Assembly: GCA_013362835.1 (NCBI GenBank)
Contig: JABFVJ010000279.1
Coordinates: 1 to 7,841, forward strand
DNA from: Nonomuraea sp.
GTDB lineage: Bacteria; Actinomycetota; Actinomycetes; Streptosporangiales; Streptosporangiaceae
Length of the DNA stretch: 7,841 bases
Direction: 5' to 3'
Shown here piece by piece: positions 1 to 6,075 of this stretch; the stretch's first letter is position 1; each line of letters starts with the position of its first letter. Under the pieces are notes generated by a model. It was not told where the DNA came from. It was given only the letters and a program-made list of their open reading frames with translations, and searched no databases. Both the position numbers and the translations under genes were made by a program.

Positions 1-391
1 CATCGCCGGGGCCGCCGCCAGGCTCGCCGCGCTGCGCGCGCTGCCTGGCGACCTCACGCCGCTGTGGCGCACGCTCGACGACCTGGCCGCCGCCCGCTCC
101 CCGGCGGCGCTGCGCCGTCTGGACGGCCGGTTCCACGTCGAGGTGGCCGCCGCCTCGCGGTCGGCGCGACTCACCCAGGAGGAGATCCGGTTGCAGGCCG
201 ACATCGGCCCGTTGTTGTGGCTTCCCTGCGACGAGCCGGGCGGGCACGACGCGACCACGGCTCAGCATCGCGCCATCGCCGGGGCCGTCGCCGACGGCGA
301 CCCGGACAAGGCCCGTGACCTGGCCGAACGGCATGTGCTCGACGCCGTGGAACGGCTGGTCGAGCTGCGGCTGCGCCTGTCCGGTCCATGA
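1..391 (+). CDS. GntR/FadR-family regulator, C-terminal FCD domain (5' partial)
   Basis: Only the last 129 codons are present (reading frame from base 2); the start and the N-terminal winged-helix DNA-binding domain lie outside the window. The visible part is an all-helical FCD effector domain. It has the family's metal/ligand-binding pattern: D41-x3-H45 in the LDGRFH motif, followed by the typical helix VAAAS, then H89 in AQHRAI and H111 in AERH, 22 residues apart (numbered from the first complete codon). The segment AIAGAVADGDPDKA is the usual FCD signature before the last ligand. FCD regulators usually repress nearby catabolic or transport genes and release DNA when a small carboxylate-like ligand binds. 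The ligand cannot be read from this fragment. It is co-oriented with the SDR gene downstream, but a hairpin and a 98-bp gap separate them. Family assignment is secure; target is unknown. Confidence 0.85.
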   Translation, partial: IAGAAARLAALRALPGDLTPLWRTLDDLAAARSPAALRRLDGRFHVEVAAASRSARLTQEEIRLQADIGPLLWLPCDEPGGHDATTAQHRAIAGAVADGDPDKARDLAERHVLDAVERLVELRLRLSGP

Positions 392-395
392 ACGC

Positions 396-425
396 GGGCC
401 CTGCGGCGAGCTGTCGCCGGGGCCC
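396..425 (+). terminator. GC-rich hairpin after the GntR gene
   Basis: Five bases after the stop codon, GGGCCC (396-401) can pair with GGGCCC (420-425). Inside this, CGGCGA (404-409) pairs with TCGCCG (414-419) around a GCTG loop, leaving a 2-nt bulge (402-403). There is no T-tract, which is common for terminator hairpins in high-GC actinomycetes. Termination activity is inferred from position and fold only. Confidence 0.5.
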
Positions 426-434
426 CATGGGACA

Positions 435-462
435 AGTCGTAGCGACTCCATGACGGTACCGT
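435..462 (+). promoter_or_regulatory. Candidate promoter/operator of the SDR gene
   Basis: Two palindromes sit in the 98-bp gap ahead of the SDR gene: AGTCG-TAG-CGACT (435-447) and the perfect 10-mer ACGGTACCGT (453-462). TACCGT (457-462) fits a TAnnnT -10 box and would place transcription start near 469, about 20 nt before the ATG. A -35 is not clear; GACAAG (431-436) is 20 bp upstream, a spacing seen in MerR-type promoters. Either palindrome could bind a regulator, including the neighbouring GntR protein, but this is inference. Confidence 0.3.
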
Positions 463-489
463 GGCGCGTCCGCGGGCACGACGACCGGC

Positions 490-1284
490 ATGACCGACGC
501 GTACGACCGGGTCGCCGTCGTGACGGGCGCCGACTCCGGCATCGGCAGATCCACCGCCGTGCTGCTGGCCCAGCACGGGTTCGACGTGGGCATCACGTAC
601 CACGAGGACGAGGAGGGCGCGCGCGAGACGGCCGCGCTGGTGCGGGAGGCGGGCAAGGCGGCGGCGGTGCGCGGCCACGACCTGGCCGACCCCGAGCGCG
701 GCGCGCACGTCGTCGACGAGCTGGCCGGCGAGCTGGGCGGGCTCGGCGTGCTGGTCAACAACGCGGGCACCGGCTCGTCGGAGCCGCTGCTCGACATGGA
801 CTACGAACGCTGGCGCTCGGTGCTGTCGGTGGACCTGGACGGCCCGTTCCTGTGCGCGCAGCGGGCGGCCAGGCGCATGGTGGCCGAGGGGCGCGGCGGC
901 CGGATCGTCAACGTGACCAGCGTGCACGAGGAGTACCCGAAGACGGGGTCGGGGCCGTACTGCGCGGCCAAGGGCGGGCTCAAGCTGCTCAGCCGGGTGC
1001 TGGCGCTGGAGCTGGCCGCCCACGGCATCACGGTCAACACGGTCGCGCCCGGCGAGATCGCCACCCCGATGACCGGCCAGGAGGACCAGCCGCCGCGTTT
1101 GGGGAGCCGTCCCGGCTACCCGATCCCGAGGCCGGGCGACGCCCGCGAGGTCGCCGCGGTGATCGCCTTCCTGGCCTCGCCGTCCGCGTCGTACCTGACG
1201 GGGGCGTCGCTGTTCGTGGACGGCGGCATGGTCATGATGGGGCCGCAGGCGTCGGGGGCGCTCCAGTCCGGCGACTGGCGCTGA
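490..1284 (+). CDS. YohF-like short-chain dehydrogenase/reductase (SDR)
   Basis: A 264-residue classical SDR, expected to be a cytosolic NAD(P)-dependent oxidoreductase acting on an alcohol or ketone. The Rossmann glycine motif TGADSGIG is at 12-19, the NNAG motif at 90-93, and the catalytic Ser144, Tyr157 and Lys161 (YCAAK) are all present. The usual catalytic Asn of the VNLxG motif is Asp115 here (VDLDG). Recalled E. coli YohF also reads VDVDG, and it shares the LLAQ-GFD-GIT, NVTSVHE and VAPG-IATPM blocks, so the Asp is a subfamily trait and not damage. The C-terminus ends with the family's YLTGASLFVDGG segment. The ATG at 490 is the only usable start, because the frame is closed by a stop at 451, but it has no clear Shine-Dalgarno. 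The gene converges on the FMN reductase with 13 bp between stops. Substrate is unknown. Confidence 0.88.
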   Translation: MTDAYDRVAVVTGADSGIGRSTAVLLAQHGFDVGITYHEDEEGARETAALVREAGKAAAVRGHDLADPERGAHVVDELAGELGGLGVLVNNAGTGSSEPLLDMDYERWRSVLSVDLDGPFLCAQRAARRMVAEGRGGRIVNVTSVHEEYPKTGSGPYCAAKGGLKLLSRVLALELAAHGITVNTVAPGEIATPMTGQEDQPPRLGSRPGYPIPRPGDAREVAAVIAFLASPSASYLTGASLFVDGGMVMMGPQASGALQSGDWR

Positions 1285-1297
1285 CCCCCGCCCGCCC

Positions 1298-1819
1298 TCA
1301 GCTCGGCTGGCCGACCGCGAGGGCGGCCGCCACCTGCGGCGCGATCCGGTCCGCCCACCGGGTCAGGACCTCCTCCAGCCCGCCGAGCTGCGACTCCAGC
1401 ACGGCGAGGCCCGGCGTGGGCACGGTCGCGCCCAGCTCGACCAGCAGGGGCCGCAGGTGCACCTCGACCGCCAGGGAGTGCTTCGGGTCGCCCATGACGA
1501 GCAGCGGCAGCGCAACCACCCCGGCCAGCGCCTCCGGCCGCAGCCGGTCGAGGAACGCCTTCAGCAGCCCCGTGTACGTGCCCTTGTAGGTGGGACTGGC
1601 CACGACCAGCACGGTCGACTCGGCGACCAGCTCCAGCGCCACCTCGACCCCGGGCGCGGGCCCGGCGGCGAGCAGGTGAGGGCCGAGCGCCGACAGGTCC
1701 ACCACGTCGGGCGAGCCGGGGACGCCGAGCCGCCGCGCCACGGCCTCGGCGGCCTCGACCGCCACGTTCAGCGTCCTGGAGCCCTCGCGGGGGTTGCCGA
1801 CCAGCGCGACGACGCTCAT
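1298..1819 (-). CDS. SsuE-like NAD(P)H-dependent FMN reductase
   Basis: A 173-residue flavodoxin-fold reductase that should reduce free FMN with NAD(P)H and hand FMNH2 to the monooxygenase encoded just upstream. The N-terminal GNPREGSRT (8-16) is the FMN-phosphate loop. ASPTYKGTYTGLLKAFLD (74-91) is the flavin/dimer signature corresponding to ATPVYKAAYSGALK of E. coli SsuE. The helix AVEVHLRPLL (117-126) aligns with the SsuE helix carrying the pi-helix insertion Tyr118. Here Val120 aligns with that Tyr and His121 follows it. The ATG at 1819 overlaps the monooxygenase stop as ATGA (1816-1819), which sets the start and implies translational coupling; there is no strong Shine-Dalgarno of its own. 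It is the last gene of the operon and ends 13 bp from the convergent SDR stop, with no terminator hairpin seen. Confidence 0.88.
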   Translation of the reverse strand: MSVVALVGNPREGSRTLNVAVEAAEAVARRLGVPGSPDVVDLSALGPHLLAAGPAPGVEVALELVAESTVLVVASPTYKGTYTGLLKAFLDRLRPEALAGVVALPLLVMGDPKHSLAVEVHLRPLLVELGATVPTPGLAVLESQLGGLEEVLTRWADRIAPQVAAALAVGQPS

Positions 1820-3147
1820 CCGGCCACCGCCTCGGCCAGCCGGGCGGCGTACCGGGAGGCGGGTCTGGTCAGGCCGTAGTTGTCGCGGAGGGTACGGCCC
1901 TCGTACTCGTACCGGAACAGGCCCCTGACCTGCAGTTCCGGGACGACGTGGTCCACGAAGTCGGACAGGCCCGACGGCAGCAGCGGCGGCATGATGTTGA
2001 AGCCGTCGGCGGCGCCGGTGAAGAACCACTCCTGGAGCTGGTCGGCGATCTGCTCGGGCGTCCCGGCGACGACCCGGTGCCCCCGTCCGCCCGCCAGCCG
2101 GTTGAGCAGCTGCCTGACCGTCAGCCGCTCCCGCCTGGCCAGGTCGATGACGAGCTTGCGGCGGCTCTGCGCGCCCTCGGTCTCGACGGGCACGTCGGGC
2201 AGCGGCAGGTCGAGGTCGTCCTCGGTCAGCTCGATGCCGGTCATGTGGGACAGCTGCGCCAGCCCGTACGCCGGGATGATCAGGTCTTCGAGCTCCTTCT
2301 CCAGCAGCAGCGCCTCCCGTTCGGTCGAGCCGATGATCGGCGAGATGCCGGGCAGGACGAGCACCTCCTCCGGCCGCCTGCCGTAGGCGGCCAGGCGGCG
2401 CTTGAGGTCGGTGTAGAACTCCTGGCCCTCCTCCAGCGTCTGCTGGGCGGTGAAGACGGCCTCGGCGTGGCGGGCGGCGAACTCCTTGCCGTCCTCCGAC
2501 GACCCGGCCTGCACCAGCAGCGGGTGGCCCTGCGGCGGGCGCGAGGTGTTCAGCGGGCCGCGTACGGCGAAGTGCGCGCCCGCGTGCTCGATGGCGTGGA
2601 TCTTGCCGGTGTCGGCGTACCGGCCGCCGACGCGGTCGCCGACGATCGCGTCGTCCTCCCAGCTGTCCCAGAGCTTGCCGACGACCTCCAGGAACTCCGT
2701 CGCCCTGGCGTAGCGGGCGGCGTGCGCGGGCCGGTCGACGCCGAAGTTGCGCGCCTCGGCCTCGCTGGCCGAGGTGACGATGTTCCAGCCGGCCCGGCCG
2801 CCGCTGATGTGGTCGAGCGAGGCGAACTTGCGCGCCACGTGGAAGGGCTCGTTGTACGTCGTGGACACCGTCGCGATCAGCCCGATGTGGTCGGTGACCG
2901 CGGCGAGGGCCGCCAGCAGCGTGAGCGGTTCCAGGCCGCCGAGCGCGTTGTGCCGTACGTCGCCCTGGAGCGCGACGCCGTCGGCGAGGAAGACCGAGTC
3001 GAGCTTGCCGCGTTCGGCGATCCTGGCCAGCTCCTGGTAGTGACGGACGTCGGTCAGGCGGCTCGGCTCGGTGCGCGGATGCCGCCAGGCCGCCTCGTGA
3101 TGGCCGACGCCCATGAGGAAGGCGTTCAGGTGGAGCTTTCTCGTCAC
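1816..3147 (-). CDS. FMNH2-dependent monooxygenase, NtaA/SnaA/DszA class (luciferase-like)
   Basis: A 443-residue bacterial luciferase-like (TIM-barrel) monooxygenase of the nitrilotriacetate-monooxygenase/DszA type. Enzymes of this class use FMNH2 from a separate reductase plus O2 to cleave C-N or C-S bonds. Class signatures are in order: LNAFLMGVGHHEAAWRHP (7-24), FLADGVAL (53-60), TYNEPFHVARKFASLDHISG (97-116), GRAGWNIVTS (117-126) followed by EARNFG (131-136), and FLEVVGKLWDSWEDDA (152-167). QAGSS at 213-217 is the usual loop near the flavin phosphate. The length matches this class and is about 60 residues longer than SsuD alkanesulfonate monooxygenases. The GTG start at 3147 follows GGAGG with 5 nt spacing and overlaps the permease stop by 4 bp (GTGA). 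Substrate is not set by the sequence. The cysteine leader of the operon argues for an organosulfur compound over an aminocarboxylate. Confidence 0.9.
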   Translation of the reverse strand: MTRKLHLNAFLMGVGHHEAAWRHPRTEPSRLTDVRHYQELARIAERGKLDSVFLADGVALQGDVRHNALGGLEPLTLLAALAAVTDHIGLIATVSTTYNEPFHVARKFASLDHISGGRAGWNIVTSASEAEARNFGVDRPAHAARYARATEFLEVVGKLWDSWEDDAIVGDRVGGRYADTGKIHAIEHAGAHFAVRGPLNTSRPPQGHPLLVQAGSSEDGKEFAARHAEAVFTAQQTLEEGQEFYTDLKRRLAAYGRRPEEVLVLPGISPIIGSTEREALLLEKELEDLIIPAYGLAQLSHMTGIELTEDDLDLPLPDVPVETEGAQSRRKLVIDLARRERLTVRQLLNRLAGGRGHRVVAGTPEQIADQLQEWFFTGAADGFNIMPPLLPSGLSDFVDHVVPELQVRGLFRYEYEGRTLRDNYGLTRPASRYAARLAEAVAG

Positions 3148-4097
3148 GTGGTCCTCCAGGTGGAGAAGCGGCGCTCGACGCCGATCAGGAGCAGGTTGAA
3201 CAGCAGGCCGACGACGGAGATCGTGATGATGCCGGCGTACATGTCGGGGATGCGGAAGCTGGACTGGGCGTCGAGGATGAGGTAGCCGAGCCCCGCCTTG
3301 GCGCCGACCATCTCGGCGAACAGCAGCACGAGGATCGAGTACGCGCCGGCCAGGCGCACCCCGGTGAAGATGGTCGGCACGGCGGCCGGGAGGATCACCT
3401 TCTGGAACAGGCGTACCGGGCCGAGGCCCATCGACCTGGCCGACTTGATCAGCAGCGGCTCGACGGTCTTCACGCCGCTGATGGTGTTGAGCAGGATCGG
3501 CCAGGAGCAGGCGTACAGGACGAACGTCACCTTCGTCGTCTCGCCGATGCCGAGGATGAGCGTGAAGACCGGCAGCAGCGCGACCGCCGAGGTGTTGCGG
3601 AACACCTCCAGCAGCGGGGTGAGGAAGTCGGCGACCGGCTTGTACCAGCCGATCAGCAGCCCGAGCGGGATCGCCAGCAGGATCGCCAGCCCGAACCCGG
3701 ACAACGACCTGGCCAGCGACGCCTCCAGGTGCTCGGGAAGCCCGCCCGAGAGCAGCAGGCCGGCGCCGGCCGCCAGGTCCTCCGACAGCGGCGGCACGAA
3801 CACGGGATCCACCACGCCGGCCCGCGGTAACACCTCCCAGGCGGCGAGCAACAGCAGGATCGCCGCCGAGTTCCGCACCACCCGCCGCGCCACGCCACCG
3901 GCGCGCCTCCCCCGACGCTCCCGTGCCGGGCGCGCGTCCCCGGCGGTCGGGGCCGGGGTGGCGTGGGGCGGCTCCTCGGAGTCCGGGTCCGAGCCGGGGG
4001 ATGCCTCGTCGTCGGGGAGGTCGTACCAGTGGAGGTCGCCCTCGGGGCGGGTGCGCTCTTCGGGGCGGGTGCGCTCCTCGGCGCGGGCGTCAGCCAT
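3144..4097 (-). CDS. ABC transporter permease, SsuC/TauC-like
   Basis: A 317-residue inner-membrane permease of the sulfonate/nitrate/taurine importer type. Hydrophobic segments are seen around 78-96, 134-152, 172-185, 190-207, 243-264 and 288-306. The cytoplasmic EAA-type loop that docks to the ATPase is SARSMGLGPVRLFQKVILP (219-237), with Gly224 and the ILP end conserved. Oddly, a hydrophilic Pro/Glu/Arg-rich tail of about 75 residues precedes the first membrane span, and it begins with a tandem hexapeptide repeat (RAEERT-RPEERT-RPE, 5-19). Usual SsuC proteins are about 250-265 residues. The ATG at 4097 overlaps the ATPase stop by 8 bp, which supports it, but its Shine-Dalgarno is weak. In-frame GTGs at residues 69, 73 and 74 would give a normal-length protein, and a GGGGGAGG lies about 12 nt before the first of them. 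Start confidence is therefore moderate; function is well supported. Confidence 0.87.
   Translation of the reverse strand: MADARAEERTRPEERTRPEGDLHWYDLPDDEASPGSDPDSEEPPHATPAPTAGDARPARERRGRRAGGVARRVVRNSAAILLLLAAWEVLPRAGVVDPVFVPPLSEDLAAGAGLLLSGGLPEHLEASLARSLSGFGLAILLAIPLGLLIGWYKPVADFLTPLLEVFRNTSAVALLPVFTLILGIGETTKVTFVLYACSWPILLNTISGVKTVEPLLIKSARSMGLGPVRLFQKVILPAAVPTIFTGVRLAGAYSILVLLFAEMVGAKAGLGYLILDAQSSFRIPDMYAGIITISVVGLLFNLLLIGVERRFSTWRTT
4042..4077. repeat. Two tandem 18-bp repeats in the permease 5' coding region
   Basis: The units are 4042-4059 and 4060-4077 and share TCGGGGCGGGTGCGCTC, differing only in the last base. A decayed third copy follows from 4078. On the minus strand they encode the RPEERT-type hexapeptide repeats at the start of the permease. 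A multiple of three keeps the frame, so copy number could vary without breaking the gene. Confidence 0.85.
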
Positions 4098-4926
4098 GGT
4101 GGGCCGCCGCCTTCCGCTCCAGCACCTGCGCCGCCGCGACCTCGTCGCGCAGCAGCCCCCACACGTGGTGCCGGTACTCGCCGAAGCGCGGGTCGGCCCG
4201 CAGGTCGCCCTCGCGCGAGTCGAACTCCACCTCGACGATCTCCTTGATCCGTCCGGGCCTGGAGGTCATCACGGCGACCCGTTGCCCGAGGTAGACGGCC
4301 TCGTCGATGCCGTGGGTGATGAAGATGACGGTCTTGCGGGTGTGCTGCCAGATGCGCAGCAGCTCCTCCTGCAGCGACTCGCGGGTCTGCGCGTCGAGCG
4401 CGGCGAACGGCTCGTCCATGAGCAGCACGTCGGGGTCGAAGGCCAGGCTGCGGGCGATGGCCACGCGCTGGCGCATGCCGCCGGACAGCTCGTGCGGGTA
4501 GCGGTCCTCGAACCCGGACAGGCCGACCAGTTCGAGGTGCCGCCGCGCCCGTTCCGTACGCTCGGCCTTGGCCACGCCCTTGGCCTCCAGCCCGAACGCG
4601 ACGTTGGCCAGCGCCGTACGCCAGGGGAAGAGCGCGTACTGCTGGAAGACGATCCCCCGGTCGAGCCCCGGCCCGGTGACGGGCTCGCCGTTGACCACGA
4701 TCTCGCCCGACGACGGCGCGGTCAGCCCGGCGACCAGGTCGAGGAGCGTGGACTTGCCGCAGCCGCTCGGGCCGACAAGGGTGAGGAACTCCCCCTCGCG
4801 TACGTCGAGGTCGATCCCGGACAGCGCGGTGAACGGCTCGCCCGCGTCCCTGACCTCGAACTCCTTGCTGACGTTCCTGATGCCGATCTTGGTGCGGACA
4901 CCGATCTCGCCGATCGTGGCGGTCAT
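4090..4926 (-). CDS. ABC transporter ATP-binding protein, SsuB/TauB-like
   Basis: A 278-residue ATPase that powers the importer at the cytoplasmic face of the membrane. All nucleotide-binding motifs are intact: Walker A GPSGCGKST (52-60), Q-loop Gln95 in VFQQYALFPW, signature LSGGMRQR (147-154), Walker B LLMDEP (168-173) with catalytic Glu172, D-loop ALD (176-178), and H-loop His205 in FITHG. The FQQYALFPW and MRQRVAIARSLAFDPDVLLMDEP blocks are typical of the nitrate/sulfonate/taurine subfamily. The ATG at 4926 is preceded by GGGAG with 6 nt spacing and overlaps the binding-protein stop as ATGA (4923-4926). A longer open frame runs upstream to 6003, but that part reads an alternative frame of the binding-protein gene and is not real coding. 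Confidence 0.92.
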   Translation of the reverse strand: MTATIGEIGVRTKIGIRNVSKEFEVRDAGEPFTALSGIDLDVREGEFLTLVGPSGCGKSTLLDLVAGLTAPSSGEIVVNGEPVTGPGLDRGIVFQQYALFPWRTALANVAFGLEAKGVAKAERTERARRHLELVGLSGFEDRYPHELSGGMRQRVAIARSLAFDPDVLLMDEPFAALDAQTRESLQEELLRIWQHTRKTVIFITHGIDEAVYLGQRVAVMTSRPGRIKEIVEVEFDSREGDLRADPRFGEYRHHVWGLLRDEVAAAQVLERKAAAHHG

Positions 4927-5942
4927 GAGCCGCTCCCGTTCGCGTAGGGGTTGAACTGGTTGGTGTAGAGGTCGGACGCCTTGACCTGCCCGGGGCGGAT
5001 CTCGCCCTCGCGCTGCAGCCAGTCGATCCACCGCTGGAACTCCCGGCCGTCGATCACGCCGCCCTCGCCCGCGATGCCGGTGCTCTTCCAGAGCTTGACC
5101 GTGTCGGTGCTCTCGTTGCGGCCGCGCCCGGCGATGATCTGCTCGAACTTCGCCACGACCTCCTCGCGCGGGTGGGTCTGGGCCCAGGCGACGGCCTTGG
5201 CGAAGCCCGCGACGAAGGTCTTGACGGTGGCCGGGTTGCGGGCGATGAAGTCCTCGCGCAGCACGACGGAACCAGCCGTGAACGGCCCGAACAGCTCGAC
5301 GTCGGTGAACAGCGGGCGCAGCCCGCCGCGTTCGAGCGCCTTGTCCTTGAGCACGCCGCCGAGCGTGCCGACGTCGAGCTGCCCCTGGCGCAGCGCCTGC
5401 TCGGTGTTGACCGGCGGGATCACCACGAGCTGGACCTGCTCGATCTCGGCCTGGGTCAGCCCCTGGCGCTTGAGGTACTCCTTGATGACGGCTTCGTGGT
5501 GGGCGCCGAGGGTGTTGACGCCGATCTTCTTGCCGATGAGGTCGCGGGCGGTCCTGATGGGGCTGTCGTCCTTGACGTAGTAGCCGTTGAAGGACTTCTC
5601 GTCGGAGCCGTAGTAGCCGATCACCGCCTTGATCGGGGCCTTGGCGGCCTTGAGCTTGACGATGGCGCCGTCGAAGGCGCCGCCGAAGTCGGTCTGGCCG
5701 GTCGCCGCCGACTGGATGTCCTGCGGCCCCGAGGTGGTGTTGCCCACCCACTTGAGCTTGACGTCGCCGAGGTAGCCGAGCTCCGCGGCCAGTTCCGGGA
5801 AGGTGACGGAGCCGGCGTTGCCCTGGTAACGCAGCTCCTTCACCTCCGGTTCGCCGGGTTTCGCCGAGCCCTCGGCCGCGCCGCAGCCGACCGTCACGGT
5901 CGCGAGCAGCGCGGCGAGGAGTGCACGTCTGATGGTGATCAC
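4923..5942 (-). CDS. Sulfonate/nitrate/taurine-type ABC transporter substrate-binding lipoprotein
   Basis: A 339-residue extracytoplasmic binding protein, first structural gene of the operon. The N-terminus MITIRRALLAALLATVTVGC is a lipoprotein signal: positive start, hydrophobic core, then VTVGC with Cys20 as the likely lipidated residue (Thr at -3 is a slightly weak lipobox). The mature part follows the SsuA/TauA/NMT1-like fold. It has an early ELAAELGYLGDVKLKWV segment, ATGQTDFGGAFDGAIVKLKA around the first hinge, then RDLIGKKIGVNTLGAHHEAVIKEYLKRQGL and a late RNPATVKTFVAGFAKAVAWA helix. It should capture the substrate outside the membrane and deliver it to the permease. The start is GTG at 5942 with GAGGA about 9-10 nt upstream; that Shine-Dalgarno lies inside a hairpin. 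The gene begins 51 nt after the leader-peptide stop. Exact ligand is unknown. Confidence 0.88.
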   Translation of the reverse strand: MITIRRALLAALLATVTVGCGAAEGSAKPGEPEVKELRYQGNAGSVTFPELAAELGYLGDVKLKWVGNTTSGPQDIQSAATGQTDFGGAFDGAIVKLKAAKAPIKAVIGYYGSDEKSFNGYYVKDDSPIRTARDLIGKKIGVNTLGAHHEAVIKEYLKRQGLTQAEIEQVQLVVIPPVNTEQALRQGQLDVGTLGGVLKDKALERGGLRPLFTDVELFGPFTAGSVVLREDFIARNPATVKTFVAGFAKAVAWAQTHPREEVVAKFEQIIAGRGRNESTDTVKLWKSTGIAGEGGVIDGREFQRWIDWLQREGEIRPGQVKASDLYTNQFNPYANGSGS

Positions 5943-5993
5943 GATGGGGTTCCTCTGGGGAGAACCGGTTGGGACGTTGCCGGAGGTGCGTGA
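5943..5993 (-). promoter_or_regulatory. Candidate translational attenuator between leader peptide and binding protein
   Basis: On the minus strand, GGTTC-TC (5966-5960) can pair with GA-G-GAACC (5955-5948 region), burying the GAGGAA Shine-Dalgarno of the binding-protein gene in a hairpin with a short loop and one bulged G (5953). A second possible partner, CCTC in ACCTCC (5987-5982), lies just after the leader stop and can pair with the same GAGG (5955-5952). A ribosome stalled at the leader Cys codon (6002-6000) would have its front edge near 5990-5987, reaching the second element. Pairings are seen in the sequence; the mechanism is inferred. Confidence 0.5.
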
Positions 5994-6068
5994 TCAGCGA
6001 CACTGCGCGCTGGCGACGTGGCCGAAGTCCACGTGCGGGCGCCGGGTCAGGTAAAGGCCCTGGCTCAT
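5994..6068 (-). CDS. Cysteine-type actinobacterial leader peptide (24 aa)
   Basis: A very short ORF of 24 codons starts at ATG 6068 and ends with TGA at 5996-5994. The peptide begins MSQGLYLTRRPHVD and ends VASAQCR. This matches the leader-peptide type known in actinobacteria upstream of sulfur and sulfonate genes, whose core is LTRR-x-HVD-x-x-x-x-x-SA-x-CR. Its single cysteine is residue 23, one codon before the last, encoded by TGT (6002-6000), a rare Cys codon in such GC-rich genomes. There is no Shine-Dalgarno, and the -10 box ends 7 nt before the ATG, so it is probably translated from a leaderless mRNA. It most likely acts by the act of translation: slow decoding of the Cys codon when cysteine is scarce would raise expression of the operon. 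The peptide itself probably has no separate function. Variation from the consensus: FGH where other members commonly have L-x-R. Confidence 0.82.
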   Translation of the reverse strand: MSQGLYLTRRPHVDFGHVASAQCR

Positions 6069-6075
6069 GCGTACG

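Noticed and set aside
1303..1314. Palindrome TCGGCTGGCCGA near the FMN reductase stop as a bidirectional terminator
   Set aside because: It leaves a stem of 4 bp with a 4-nt loop inside the coding region; such short palindromes are expected by chance in GC-rich DNA.
315..1589. Plus-strand open frame of 424 codons spanning the regulator end, SDR and FMN reductase
   Set aside because: It crosses three genes in wrong frames and is Arg/Gly/Ala-rich without domain signal.
1948..3285. Plus-strand open frame of 445 codons opposite the monooxygenase
   Set aside because: It is a high-GC antisense shadow with Arg/Gly/Val-rich, domain-free translation, while the minus strand encodes a clear full-length luciferase-like enzyme.
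3298..4947. Plus-strand open frame of 549 codons opposite the permease and ATPase
   Set aside because: It is antisense to two well-supported genes and its translation is low-complexity with no recognizable motif.
4927..6003. Long minus-strand open frame joined in-frame to the ATPase, giving a 637-residue protein
   Set aside because: The upstream part runs in an alternative frame of the binding-protein gene, is extremely Arg/Gly-rich, and has no domain; the real ATPase begins at 4926 with a good Shine-Dalgarno.
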